Assembly: GCA_016206165.1 (NCBI GenBank) | Contig: JACQSD010000018.1 | Location: 1-51,529 of the forward strand | Origin: Candidatus Uhrbacteria bacterium | Lineage (GTDB): Bacteria; Patescibacteriota; Patescibacteriia; JACQSD01 | DNA length: 51,529 nt | Reading direction: 5' to 3' | Shown here: positions 1 to 7,964 of the stretch, piece after piece | Position numbering within the stretch: the first letter of the stretch is position 1 | Layout: every line of letters starts with the position of its first letter | Program-made: the position numbers and the translations under genes | Notes under the pieces: generated by a model | The model's input: the letters and a program-made list of their open reading frames with translations, nothing else | Databases searched by the model: none | What the model was told of the DNA's origin: nothing

Positions 1-259
1 CTATATCATCATGGACAAGAATGAGATTGGTAATTGGTAATTGGTAATTGGTAATTATTTAAGCAGCTGCCTTTCCCGATTCATTCATATATGTTGTGGG
101 GAGTGCGAAAATGATGGCATCATGTTTTGCAATTTCGGCAAAGAGTTTCTTTTCAGCTTTCCAGTCCTTGGATAACGCACGCACAACCTCACGGCCCACG
201 TTATGCCGCGTACCCACATATTCCTCCCCTGGATTTCCAAGGCCAATGATGAGTTTCAT
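1..259 (-). pseudogene. pth: Peptidyl-tRNA hydrolase, 5' part, interrupted by an in-frame stop
   Basis: The readable N-terminal 66 residues (259 down to 59) start MKLIIGLGNPG, carry the RHNVG substrate-binding motif with the catalytic His, and reach YMNESGKAAA, all diagnostic of Pth, which frees tRNA from stalled peptidyl-tRNA. A TAA follows at once. Beyond it the same frame continues through a 7-bp tandem repeat and resumes Pth sequence with LILVHDDI before the window edge. Pth proteins have about 12 residues between these two blocks, and here there are 11 codons plus the stop, so the spacing is nearly normal. Either the gene is broken, the stop is a base error, or the product is not full length. 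Pth is normally essential, so a second copy or an error should be considered. It is the last visible gene of the minus-strand run lcp-der-pth. Confidence 0.65.
26..57. repeat. 7-bp tandem repeat inside pth
   Basis: Four consecutive copies of GGTAATT (ATTGGTA in another phase) lie within the pth reading frame, just after the in-frame stop. Because the unit is 7 bp, gain or loss of one copy would shift the downstream frame. In the present state the Pth-like sequence on both sides is in the same frame. Confidence 0.85.
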
Positions 260-266
260 GGTTTAT

Positions 267-340
267 GGATCGCGAAAATACGAATTAAATACGAACATAC
301 GAATTCGTGATTTCGTACAGTATTCGTACTTTCGCGATCC
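267..340. repeat. Imperfect 74-bp palindrome between der and pth
   Basis: The arms begin GGATCGCGAAA and end TTTCGCGATCC and contain repeated TACGAA units, centred on ACGAATTCGT. It begins at the der stop codon and ends a few bases before the pth start, so it sits in the intergenic transcript of the operon. There is no T-run, so it looks like a dispersed hairpin or an RNA processing site rather than a classical terminator. Confidence 0.8.
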
Positions 341-1806
341 TAGTGTTCTATTGTTCGTACGGTGAAGATAATGGGAGTCCCTAGAAAACCGAATCGTTCG
401 CGGAGGCGATTTTCCACAAACTTCATATACGATTTTCGCACTGTCCCTTTTTGTTTCCCGCGCTGCGTCATCACATTCGTCCACTCGGTGACGAGTTCAA
501 ACGTTGGTGGGCTTGCACTCTTTTGCTTCAAGCCATACACATGTGGCTTGCGCATTTTTTTATTCTTCGCAGAGGGGCGGTAGATCAGTCGTTTCATAAA
601 GTCGCGGAGTTCTGCTTCTGGGATCATCCGTTCACGTTCTCGCGCTGCCGCACGTGCTGCATCAAGTATACGCTCTACATTCCGTTTCGTCACGGCAGAA
701 ACGAAAAGAATCGGTGCCCACGAAAGGTGCGGGAAATGATTCCGTACGTACGCCGTATATTTTTTTACTGCATCCTCATTTTGCATTCTTAATTTCGCAT
801 TCTGCATTTGAAATAGGTCCCACTTATTTGCGACAATGATACACCCGACATTGCGGTCAATAATTTCTCGGGCGATGTGCATGTCTTGGCTCCCGAGTGC
901 TTCATGGCTTTCAATGACAAAGAGCGCAACATCGGTGCGTTCGAGTGCACGAAGCGAGAGCGTCACGCCAGCTTGTTCAAGCCCAGGATCAATGCGTGCA
1001 CCTTTGCGGATCCCCGCGGTATCAATGAGCATATACGATTGGTCGCGATATTGAAATTGTGTGTCGATCGGTTCGCGTGTCGTATGCGCGATCGGAGAAA
1101 CAATAACACGATCCTCGCCGAGGAGCGCGTTCATGAGCGAGGACTTTCCGACGTTTGGTCGCCCGATCAATGCGAGTCGGATTTGCTTTTCCTTCGGTGC
1201 TGCCAAATTTTTCGGCGATTTCCCCCCTTGTAATTTTGTGATAATAAGATCCAGCAAGTCGCCGGTTCCTGCACCGGTCACAGCAGAGACCGGAATTGGT
1301 TCCCCAAAGCCAAGCGACCAGAATTCATGGACATGATGCCTCCACTTTGGGGCATCGATTTTGTTCGCAACAAGGAGCACTGGTATGTTTATTTTTTGGA
1401 GCGCTCTTGCCCAGTTTTTTTCTTGCGGGAGGAGACCCTCTTTTCCGTCGACGAGAAAGAGAATGAGCGCTGCGCGGGGGAGTGCGAGTGCGGTTTGGAA
1501 TTCAATTTCTTTTGCGAATGGTTCTGATCCACGTTCATATCCCGGATCACCAGACAAACGCTGTCCGCGGCGCCTTTTCATGGGAAGTTTTTTTGCGTGT
1601 GCGAGATCAATGCCGCCGGTATCCATGAGTGTAAACTGTATATTGTCCCAGTGTACTGTTCCTTCGCGGCGGTCGCGGGTCGTACCGGCGATCGGCGAAA
1701 CAAGCGCACCGTGTGTGTGCGTCAGTTTGTTATAGAGTGTTGATTTCCCGACGTTTGTGCGTCCGACAAGGACGACCGTCGGGAGTGCGAGTGATTTTTC
1801 GATCAT
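340..1806 (-). CDS. der: Ribosome biogenesis GTPase Der (EngA)
   Basis: This is a double GTPase acting in 50S subunit assembly. The first G domain has P-loop GRTNVGKS (residues 15-22), DTGG and NKID (about 148); the second has GRPNVGKS (about 215-222), DTAG and NKWD (about 327); a C-terminal KH-like domain follows with the usual GTPIIF ending. I chose the ATG at 1806 (MIEKSLALP) because the 13 residues upstream come from the neighbouring hairpin. Two insertions are odd. About 30 basic residues follow the first DTGG, in switch II. A MQNAKLRMQN stretch at about 334-343 follows NKWD and is encoded by a dispersed repeat. The gene lies between lcp and pth in the same direction. Confidence 0.95.
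   Translation of the reverse strand: MIEKSLALPTVVLVGRTNVGKSTLYNKLTHTHGALVSPIAGTTRDRREGTVHWDNIQFTLMDTGGIDLAHAKKLPMKRRRGQRLSGDPGYERGSEPFAKEIEFQTALALPRAALILFLVDGKEGLLPQEKNWARALQKINIPVLLVANKIDAPKWRHHVHEFWSLGFGEPIPVSAVTGAGTGDLLDLIITKLQGGKSPKNLAAPKEKQIRLALIGRPNVGKSSLMNALLGEDRVIVSPIAHTTREPIDTQFQYRDQSYMLIDTAGIRKGARIDPGLEQAGVTLSLRALERTDVALFVIESHEALGSQDMHIAREIIDRNVGCIIVANKWDLFQMQNAKLRMQNEDAVKKYTAYVRNHFPHLSWAPILFVSAVTKRNVERILDAARAAARERERMIPEAELRDFMKRLIYRPSAKNKKMRKPHVYGLKQKSASPPTFELVTEWTNVMTQRGKQKGTVRKSYMKFVENRLRERFGFLGTPIIFTVRTIEH
778..812. repeat. Repeat-derived in-frame insertion in der
   Basis: On the minus strand the DNA reads as AATGCAGAATGC, then an AATTAAG core, then AATGCAAAATG: near-tandem AATGCA units encoding MQNAKLRMQN. 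The block falls between the NKWD motif and the next conserved segment of the second G domain, where family members have no such sequence. I recognise this unit as a type of short repeat common in CPR genomes, but cannot confirm other copies here. Confidence 0.6.
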
Positions 1807-1837
1807 ACATCCTGAGACTGTAGCGGATCTTCCACCA

Positions 1838-1882
1838 TACATCACCTGGAGATGTATCTATTTTACATCTCCAGGTGATGTA
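1838..1882. repeat. Perfect 19-bp inverted repeat between lcp and der
   Basis: The arms TACATCACCTGGAGATGTA (1838-1856) and TACATCTCCAGGTGATGTA (1864-1882) flank a 7-nt loop. It lies 9 bases past the lcp stop and upstream of der, both on the minus strand. It could form a very stable hairpin between the two genes. It lacks a T-run, so transcript stabilisation or processing is more likely than termination. Confidence 0.85.
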
Positions 1883-1891
1883 GTGGGTGAC

Positions 1892-3322
1892 CTATTCGTT
1901 ATCGTGTATCGCATGGTTCGGCCCAAGAATGATAATGAAATCTGCGGGAGATTGCAAGGGGTTTGCTTCGCGCAGCGCCCCGTCGTTGCGTGGAAGCGGA
2001 AGAATGCTCGTTTGCTCCCCGAAGAAGATATGGAGCGCGCTCACTGCATCTTCTTTTTTTCCATCCGTTTGGTCGATGATGAATGTTTCAGTAATTCGTT
2101 GGTCTGGAGCATTTGCTACATTTGTGATCGTAAATCCATTCTTTTTCAATGCATCAGCGACGGTTCGTGCGAGTCCTTCAATTTTCGTTCCATTGCGAAC
2201 ATCGAGCGTCGCGCTTATTTTCTTCCGAACCACGACTGGCTGAACATCAAAGATATTGGTGATGAGCGTGCGAATCTCATCAAAATTTCCTGTCCGTGGT
2301 TCGAGGAGAAATGCACCCTCGAAGTACGTTTCCGTGAGATACCCCTCGGCACTTGTATCAAGGACGATCGTATTGATTGTGCGCGTATCAATATTCTTCA
2401 TGAGTCGTGCAAATCGCACCATTTCTCCAAGGTTCATATTGATAATAACATTCTGTTCGAAGGTTTCGATGAGCGTGGAAATGACGGTGGGGCTGGTGAG
2501 TGTCCAAACAGAAAAAAGGCGATCCTTCACCGCCTCAATTATTTTTTGTTGACGACGTGCACGAGCAAAATCCGATCCCTCACCATTATTTCCGTGACGG
2601 GAACGAGCAAATTGAAGCGCGCGATTGCCGTCAAACCACTGCGGACCGGCATTGAACGTAAGAACTTGATATTTATAGTTTTCCGTTGGGTATCGTGTAT
2701 CAGTGAATGCACGGTCGACAGTAAGATACATGCCACCCATGGTATCGATGAGTTTTCGGAACGCTTCGAAATCAACACGGACGGTGTAGTGGATTGGTTG
2801 TTGCAAGAGTTTTTCTAATGCCGCGCTTACAAACGCAGCGCCATTCCCCGGATTTTCTAATTCCCCGAATGCGTTTGCGGTATTAATTTTTCTCCAGCCG
2901 TAATTTCCAAGGGGAACGACAAGGTCACGTGGGATCGAGAGGAGAAAAATTTGTTTTGTGGACGGACGGATCGATGCAAGGATAATGGTATCGGTGAGAT
3001 ACGGCCCCTCGTGACCAGCCCCACCCATGCCGAGGAGGAGCACATTGATTCGATCCTCTTTTTCTCCTTTGAGGGTAATTTCTCCACTTCGTGCAAGTGA
3101 GCGCAATACACGGAAGATGGGGATATTTGCAAATGGGAAGAACGTGTGTTCCGCAAAGATAATTTGGTAGCCAAAGGTGAGGAGAATGACAAAAAAAAGA
3201 CTGACCCCATAGACAAGGATCATCCGTTTTCGTTTATTGCGTGGAGTGGTGTGCTGCTCGCTCAATTCCTCGGGGGATTCTTCAGTAGGGACGAGATTGA
3301 CACGCGGTGGTTCGATGGGCAT
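1892..3322 (-). CDS. LytR-CpsA-Psr (LCP) family cell-wall ligase
   Basis: LCP enzymes transfer undecaprenyl-linked glycopolymers onto peptidoglycan outside the cell. The protein has a short cytoplasmic tail, one membrane segment (about residues 34-55), and an LCP domain with NVLLLGMGG, TDTIILASI, SIPRDLVV, KINTANAFGE and RARRQQKII, including the conserved Asp and Arg of the pyrophosphate-binding pocket. A C-terminal LytR_C-type domain (about 360-450) contains LDVRNGT. The start at 3322 (MPIEPPRV) is chosen because a promoter ends just upstream, leaving almost no leader. It is the first gene of the run leading to der and pth. Confidence 0.93.
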   Translation of the reverse strand: MPIEPPRVNLVPTEESPEELSEQHTTPRNKRKRMILVYGVSLFFVILLTFGYQIIFAEHTFFPFANIPIFRVLRSLARSGEITLKGEKEDRINVLLLGMGGAGHEGPYLTDTIILASIRPSTKQIFLLSIPRDLVVPLGNYGWRKINTANAFGELENPGNGAAFVSAALEKLLQQPIHYTVRVDFEAFRKLIDTMGGMYLTVDRAFTDTRYPTENYKYQVLTFNAGPQWFDGNRALQFARSRHGNNGEGSDFARARRQQKIIEAVKDRLFSVWTLTSPTVISTLIETFEQNVIINMNLGEMVRFARLMKNIDTRTINTIVLDTSAEGYLTETYFEGAFLLEPRTGNFDEIRTLITNIFDVQPVVVRKKISATLDVRNGTKIEGLARTVADALKKNGFTITNVANAPDQRITETFIIDQTDGKKEDAVSALHIFFGEQTSILPLPRNDGALREANPLQSPADFIIILGPNHAIHDNE

Positions 3323-3328
3323 AGCAAT

Positions 3329-3357
3329 AGTATACGGTGGAAGCGTGATATTGACAA
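3329..3357 (-). promoter_or_regulatory. Sigma-70-type promoter of the LCP gene, apparently leaderless
   Basis: On the minus strand TTGTCA and TATACT are separated by 17 bp. The expected transcription start falls on or next to the A of the ATG at 3322, so the message would have no 5' leader or ribosome binding site. Confidence 0.7.
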
Positions 3358-3368
3358 ACTTGCAGTAT

Positions 3369-3396
3369 TTGATCTTTTTCTTTTTTATGGTATAGT
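3369..3396 (+). promoter_or_regulatory. Promoter for the tRNA-Val region
   Basis: TTGATC, a 16-bp spacer and TATAGT point toward the tRNA genes. This promoter is divergent from the LCP promoter only about 10 bp away. Confidence 0.6.
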
Positions 3397-3444
3397 CAAT
3401 GGAGAACGGTGGACATCCCATGCGTTGTTTTGTTTCAATGATAT

Positions 3445-3537
3445 GGGCGTTTAGCTCCCGCCTCTCGCACCGCCGATCAAACCTCCGCTTCGCTCCGGCT
3501 CAGAGGCACCAGCATACGCGGCGGGCAGGCAGCTGGT
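3445..3537 (+). other. tRNA-like 5' piece with GC-rich insertion
   Basis: GGGCGTT followed by TAGCTC has the form of a tRNA acceptor strand, positions 8-9 and D-stem. The sequence then breaks into a roughly 70-bp GC-rich stretch bounded by CCGCC and GGCGGG, and a T-arm-like GCTGGTTCG follows just before the intact tRNA. No anticodon arm can be found. I read this as a decayed or interrupted tRNA copy, but the match is short. Confidence 0.35.
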
Positions 3538-3546
3538 TCGGTGTGC

Positions 3547-3623
3547 GGATGATTAGCTCAGATGGTTAGAGCGCTGTCCTCACACGACAGAGGTCGCTGG
3601 TTCGAATCCAGCATCATCCACCA
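3547..3623 (+). tRNA. tRNA-Val (CAC)
   Basis: A complete cloverleaf: acceptor GGATGAT pairs with ATCATCC; the D-arm is GCTC...GAGC; the anticodon stem is CTGTC/GACAG with loop CTCACAC, giving anticodon CAC; the T-arm is GCTGG-TTCGAAT-CCAGC. CCA is encoded (3621-3623). Confidence 0.95.
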
Positions 3624-3636
3624 GGTTCATTAAACA

Positions 3637-3830
3637 ATACGAAAGCTCAGCTTCAGCCCCGGGCTGATCTCCTCCAAAGGCGGACAGGCGCCAGGGGCGG
3701 AGGTTAGAGCGCCCCGCCATGGCGGGGAGGTCGCTGGTTTCCGCGACGTCTTCGCGCGCGGACCCGCGCACCCGCGCAGGCCTCCGGCCATGTCGCGGGA
3801 TGTCGCGGGCGAATCCACCATCGTCCACCA
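3637..3830 (+). pseudogene. tRNA-Val-like copy with insertions in the D-loop and T-loop
   Basis: Blocks matching the adjacent tRNA-Val appear in order: AGCTCAG (3644-3650), GGTTAGAGCG (from 3702), a self-complementary CCCCG...CGGGG anticodon-arm position, AGGTCGCTGGTT (to 3739), and CGAATCCA...ATCGTCCACCA (3810-3830). About 51 bp are inserted in the D-loop and 70 bp in the T-loop. Both inserts are GC-rich and hairpin-forming; the T-loop insert is bounded by CCGCGAC and GTCGCGG. The acceptor stem pairs poorly (about 4 of 7). Most likely this is a tRNA duplicate invaded by palindromic elements and no longer functional. Confidence 0.5.
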
Positions 3831-3839
3831 TCATTTATT

Positions 3840-4535
3840 ATGTTCTCATTCTTTCTCCCCAAAGCACAACCCGAAGCAGAGAATCCAGAGCCGGTTACGA
3901 AGGCGGAGGGCACGCTTGATTTTCTCTGGGAACTCATGAAGGTCGTGATTATTTCACTCGCGATTATTCTTCCGGTGCGCTATTTTCTTGTGCAGCCGTT
4001 TTATGTCAATGGTGCATCGATGGAGCCTACCTATTTTGAAAGCGATTATCTTATTGTCGATGAATTATCCTACCGATTCGAAGAGCCCGAGCGCGGCACA
4101 GTTATTATTTTTAAATGTTCGTCGCCCGCGTGTGGTGCAAGTAGGGGGTCGCACCTTATTAAACGTGTCGTCGGTCTTCCTGGCGAGCATCTTGAGCTCC
4201 GTCGCGGTCTTCTCTTCATTCAAAATGCCGCACGTCCGGAAGGATTTTATCTTGACGAGCGCCCGTATCTCACCCGCGGCATTTACGAACACGACGTTGT
4301 ATCGGTTGACCTTGGTTCAGATGAATATTTTGTGATGGGAGATAATCGGTGCGTGAGTTTTGCCTCCGAGGATTTTGGGCCAATCAAACGTTCGTGGATT
4401 GTCGGGCGTGCATGGATCCGCGGGTGGCCGTTTACAAAAGCAGGATTTATCGAGAGCCCGACGTATACGCTCCTGCCGCCAACCACCGATGAGGCGCCAT
4501 TACGAAAGCAAAACTGTATCGATTATTATCAATAG
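3840..4535 (+). CDS. lepB: Signal peptidase I
   Basis: This membrane-bound serine protease removes signal peptides from secreted proteins on the outer face of the membrane. One N-terminal membrane segment (about residues 30-50) is followed by box B GASMEPT with nucleophile Ser60, box D HLIKRVVGLPGE with general base Lys108, and box E MGDNR. A small insertion (SSPACGASRGS) precedes the catalytic Lys. At 231 aa it is near the usual length. Several proteins in this window with signal sequences are probable substrates. The ATG directly follows the tRNA-like region; hisS follows after 32 bp. Confidence 0.95.
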   Translation: MFSFFLPKAQPEAENPEPVTKAEGTLDFLWELMKVVIISLAIILPVRYFLVQPFYVNGASMEPTYFESDYLIVDELSYRFEEPERGTVIIFKCSSPACGASRGSHLIKRVVGLPGEHLELRRGLLFIQNAARPEGFYLDERPYLTRGIYEHDVVSVDLGSDEYFVMGDNRCVSFASEDFGPIKRSWIVGRAWIRGWPFTKAGFIESPTYTLLPPTTDEAPLRKQNCIDYYQ

Positions 4536-4567
4536 GACCTCTACGACCAATAAGACCTATCCGACTT

Positions 4568-6100
4568 ATGAAACCGACAGAGAAACAACAAAAGGCACCA
4601 CCACCAACACCACCCCCTGCACCGCAGCGGAAGATTGAACGTGTGCAAGCAGTGCGGGGGATGAAAGATATTCTTCCACAAGAAGAGCGTTTGTGGACAT
4701 GGATCACGGGTCGTGCACGTGCACTTGCGCACGCATATGGATTTCAATTGATTGAACTCCCTATACTCGAGGCAACATCCTTGTTTGTACGCGCGGTCGG
4801 AAAGGACACGGATATTGTCGAGAAAGAAATGTTTTCATTTGAAGATCAGGGAGGAGATCGCTTAAGTCTTCGGCCAGAACCAACAGCAGGGATGGTCCGT
4901 TCATACATCGAGCATGGGATGGTGAATCAACCACAGCCGGTGCAGCTCTATACGATTGGACCGATGTTTCGTCATGAACGCCCACAAGCGGGACGCCTGC
5001 GACAGTTTTATCAATTCGACTGTGAGGTCTTTGGCGACGCGAGTCCGGTCATCGATGCCCAACTCATCATTCTTGCACATCATTTCTATAAGGAGCTTGG
5101 GCTTGAGACGATCGTCCACATGAATAGCGTCGGATGCCCGACATGCAGGCCCACGTATACGGAAGAGCTTGCGCGCTATTACAAAACACACCGGAAGTCG
5201 TTGTGTGAAGATTGTCAGCGACGCCTGTTAAAAAATCCACTGCGGCTTCTTGATTGTAAAGCAGAGGCGTGCCAACCAATCAAAACAGGAGCCCCACAGA
5301 TCCTCGATCGCCTCTGCGATCTCTGTAAGAATCATTTCATGAAGGTCCTTGAGTATCTCGATGATGCGGCGATTCCATACAGTTTACAGCCAGCGCTCGT
5401 CCGCGGGCTTGATTACTACACAAAAACCGTTTTTGAGTTTTTTTCGCCGATGCCAGACGGAACGCAAGGATTCGCACTTGGTGGTGGGGGCAGATATGAT
5501 GGGCTCGTGGAGTATTTTTCGCAGCGCCAATGTCCCGCTGCAGGGTTTGGCATTGGTCTTGAGCGCATCATGGCGGCCCTTCGTCAGCGCACGATCGATG
5601 CGCCAGCGAGTGAGCGGCCACACGTCTTTCTTGCACAACTTGGGGACGCAGCAAAACGACGCGCACTCCTTCTTTTTGAAGAGTGCCGCAAAGCGAACCT
5701 GCTCGTCCTTGCACAGTTCTCAAAAGATAACTTGAAGGCGCAGCTAGAAATTGCGCGACGCAACCATGTGCGCTACACACTCATTCTTGGTCAGAAAGAA
5801 GTGATGGAAGGTACAATTATTCTTCGTGATATGGATGGAGGAGCGCAAGAAGTAGTGAATGCAGAACGCATTGTTGCTGTCCTCCAAAAGAAAATTGCCG
5901 AAGCACCGATCATCGCTTCGGGAGCGACTGATGATACTCCGCATGATCGTTCGCTATCGTTTAAAGATGATCCAGAACTTGCCGAAGATGAAACCGAAGG
6001 AGATGCATTTGAACAGGTAAGCGACGGGAAGGATACAGTGAATCCGGATTTTGAAGAAAAAGGAGGTGACGACGGTGGAAGTGAAACGGAAACGGAATGA
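4568..6100 (+). CDS. hisS: Histidyl-tRNA synthetase
   Basis: This class II synthetase charges tRNA-His. Visible are motif 1 (RGMKDILPQEERLW), motif 2 (MFRHERPQAGRLRQFYQFDCE region), the HisA block LVRGLDYYTKTVFEF, motif 3 (GFGIGLERIMAAL) and an anticodon-binding domain (about residues 345-440). Between motif 2 and HisA lies an insertion domain with paired cysteines (CPTC, CEDC, DCKAEAC, CDLC) that could bind zinc. The start region is Pro-rich. The C-terminus carries an unusual acidic tail of about 55 residues beyond the normal domain, and its last codons contain the ribosome binding site and start of rpsU. Confidence 0.95.
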   Translation: MKPTEKQQKAPPPTPPPAPQRKIERVQAVRGMKDILPQEERLWTWITGRARALAHAYGFQLIELPILEATSLFVRAVGKDTDIVEKEMFSFEDQGGDRLSLRPEPTAGMVRSYIEHGMVNQPQPVQLYTIGPMFRHERPQAGRLRQFYQFDCEVFGDASPVIDAQLIILAHHFYKELGLETIVHMNSVGCPTCRPTYTEELARYYKTHRKSLCEDCQRRLLKNPLRLLDCKAEACQPIKTGAPQILDRLCDLCKNHFMKVLEYLDDAAIPYSLQPALVRGLDYYTKTVFEFFSPMPDGTQGFALGGGGRYDGLVEYFSQRQCPAAGFGIGLERIMAALRQRTIDAPASERPHVFLAQLGDAAKRRALLLFEECRKANLLVLAQFSKDNLKAQLEIARRNHVRYTLILGQKEVMEGTIILRDMDGGAQEVVNAERIVAVLQKKIAEAPIIASGATDDTPHDRSLSFKDDPELAEDETEGDAFEQVSDGKDTVNPDFEEKGGDDGGSETETE

Positions 6101-6299
6101 AAGCTTTGAGAGTTTGTTGCGGCGGTTTAATCGGAGAATGCTCATGAGCGGACGCGCGTTGCAGGCAAAAAAAATTCGTTTTTTTCGACGTCCAAAGAAT
6201 GAAACGAAAAAACGCGCAGGAGCACTCCGACGGGTTGTCTTACAAAAACGAGCAGCATATCTTGAACGTATTGGGAAACTCGACGACATGATGAAGTAA
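6075..6299 (+). CDS. rpsU: Small ribosomal subunit protein bS21
   Basis: A highly basic 74-aa protein with the family core VEVKRKRNESFESLLRRFNR, followed by a long helix-forming basic segment. bS21 sits near the 3' end of 16S rRNA and aids initiation. The GTG at 6075 is chosen because AGGAGGTG lies 6 bases upstream and family members begin at this point; a TTG at 6051 would add an unusual extension. The first 26 bases overlap the hisS 3' end, so translation is probably coupled. Confidence 0.9.
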   Translation: MEVKRKRNESFESLLRRFNRRMLMSGRALQAKKIRFFRRPKNETKKRAGALRRVVLQKRAAYLERIGKLDDMMK

Positions 6300-6366
6300 A
6301 GACAGTAAAGGCAGTTTGTCAGTCTATCAGCTATCTTTACTGACTTTACTGGTATACTGGCTTACT
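6300..6366. repeat. Inverted repeat built from CAGTAAAG-type units
   Basis: After rpsU, short units such as GACAGTAAAGG are answered by TTTACTGAC-type units, giving a long AT-rich hairpin. The same family lies after ftsZ (17524-17612) and after htrA (30786-30866). All three copies fill the gap behind a gene. Confidence 0.75.
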
Positions 6367-6380
6367 ATCAGGTGAGTTCC

Positions 6381-7931
6381 ATGCTTCTCACCAACAAACC
6401 CAATCAGCAAAAAAAACTATCGCGAGCACGACGTGCGGCGCAAATATTGTCGCTGTCTTTTTTTGTGTTCGTTTTTCCCTTCATTGCTTTTGCACAAACA
6501 ACTGGAGGAGGGCGAGGTTTTTTTATTGCAGGAATTATTTTCGGCATCATTGCGCTCATATTGTTTGGGGTTGTTGTATGGGCAATGGTGCAGTATCGGC
6601 GCTATACACCCGATGACCAGCGCAGTACACGAGCGCGCCTCATCCTTCTCGTGAGCGGCGGCGCAGCACTCATCTTTCTTATTCTTGCGCTCGTGTTCCT
6701 CATCATTGGGCGGAGAAAAAGTTCTGAGAGTACGAGTGGTGGGGGTAGAGGATCAACAATCCCAGAGCCGCCACGCCCGCCGCAGCTTCCAACGCGCGTC
6801 ATTGAAAGGCATACACCACGGCGTGATGAGCAAAATGTCGCACGGAATACATCACTCCTTATGACATTTCGTGAAGCAGTCGATCCCGTGAGTGTTCTTG
6901 ATACCAAGGGGACGGCTGACGTTTCCGACGACCGCATTCGTGGGGAAGCAATCACCCTTCGTCCGAAATCCGGCGGAGCTGCACTCGTGTTGCGAGGAAA
7001 ATTGTCAAACGGAAATCGTACTGTGCATGCAATTCCATTATCTCCACTCGGTGATCCTGCAACGCCTCTTACCTATATTGCGCAAATCACCGCATCTGTA
7101 CAAAAAAAGATTGGTGGGAGTGTATTTTCAGAAAACGGGGTTTATACATGGGAGTTTACAACCGGAAAAAGCCTCGATAGCACGCCGCCAACGATCGTGT
7201 CCATGATTCCAAGTGCAAAAGGAACGAGCGCACCGAATAGTGCAGTACACGTTGTCTTTTCAGAACCGATTGACCCGGCAACGCTTGATGTGACGAGCCA
7301 AGGATCCTCTGGGCTCACACTGATGCAGGATAAAAAACCTGTTCACGGGAGCTGGCTGCTCGGGGTCGACGGAAAAACAGCGGAATTTATCCCAACGGAA
7401 GAATGCGGAAAGAATACATGTGGAGCACCGATCCATTGTCTCCCGCGAGGGGCGCAGCTCTCATTCCTTGCAACTCCCGCAACGCTTGGCCCCACTCCAC
7501 CACAAGCGCGGTTTCCATACGATGGAATTGTTGATCTCGCCGGGAATAGCCTTGATGGAGATGGAGATGGAAAAGCAGAAGGGGCGGGAGATGTCTACCG
7601 ATCACTCTTTGCAACAATGAGCGCGATTGATTCTGTGGCGCCGACCATTATTGATGTGCGTCCGACGAGTGGGAGCACGAATGTTCCCGGGGCGACGCCC
7701 GTTGAGATCCTTTTCTCAAAACCAATGCTCACGACATCAATGACACGTGACTCGGTGTTCCTTGAAGGCGTTGAAGGAGAACTGCACTATCGATTTGATG
7801 ATCGCGACGGGCGAACGCGGGTGACCATTGAACACCCCCCGTTTGTTTCTGATCAGCTTGTCGCTCCCATTGTTTCTGGATCAGTCCAAGATCTTTCGCA
7901 AAATTGCTATCAACCGTGCACAGGACCGTAG
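6381..7931 (+). CDS. Secreted/membrane protein with bacterial Ig-like domains
   Basis: The ATG at 6381 is preferred over a GTG at 6372 because AGGTGAG lies just upstream as a ribosome binding site. The protein has a basic N-terminus, a signal peptide ending near FAFAQ, and two further membrane helices (about residues 46-70 and 85-107). Outside the membrane there is a Pro-rich linker and two to three repeats of the Ig-like type seen in surface proteins (DSTPPTIVSMIP..., DSVAPTIIDVRP..., each followed by a 'FSEP' or 'FSKP' strand). Aspartates in DGDGDG may bind calcium. Function unknown; cell-surface assembly or adhesion is likely. It is followed after 33 bp by an even larger relative. Confidence 0.8.
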   Translation: MLLTNKPNQQKKLSRARRAAQILSLSFFVFVFPFIAFAQTTGGGRGFFIAGIIFGIIALILFGVVVWAMVQYRRYTPDDQRSTRARLILLVSGGAALIFLILALVFLIIGRRKSSESTSGGGRGSTIPEPPRPPQLPTRVIERHTPRRDEQNVARNTSLLMTFREAVDPVSVLDTKGTADVSDDRIRGEAITLRPKSGGAALVLRGKLSNGNRTVHAIPLSPLGDPATPLTYIAQITASVQKKIGGSVFSENGVYTWEFTTGKSLDSTPPTIVSMIPSAKGTSAPNSAVHVVFSEPIDPATLDVTSQGSSGLTLMQDKKPVHGSWLLGVDGKTAEFIPTEECGKNTCGAPIHCLPRGAQLSFLATPATLGPTPPQARFPYDGIVDLAGNSLDGDGDGKAEGAGDVYRSLFATMSAIDSVAPTIIDVRPTSGSTNVPGATPVEILFSKPMLTTSMTRDSVFLEGVEGELHYRFDDRDGRTRVTIEHPPFVSDQLVAPIVSGSVQDLSQNCYQPCTGP

Positions 7932-7964
7932 CCGAATTTCAAATTTGAAATTTCAAATTTTTTC

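Noticed and set aside
26..57. CRISPR-like array at the window start
   Set aside because: It is a 7-bp direct tandem without spacers.
1757..2818. A 353-codon open frame on the plus strand
   Set aside because: It lies fully antisense to the LCP gene, has no family features and no promoter, and is explained by the composition of the opposite strand.
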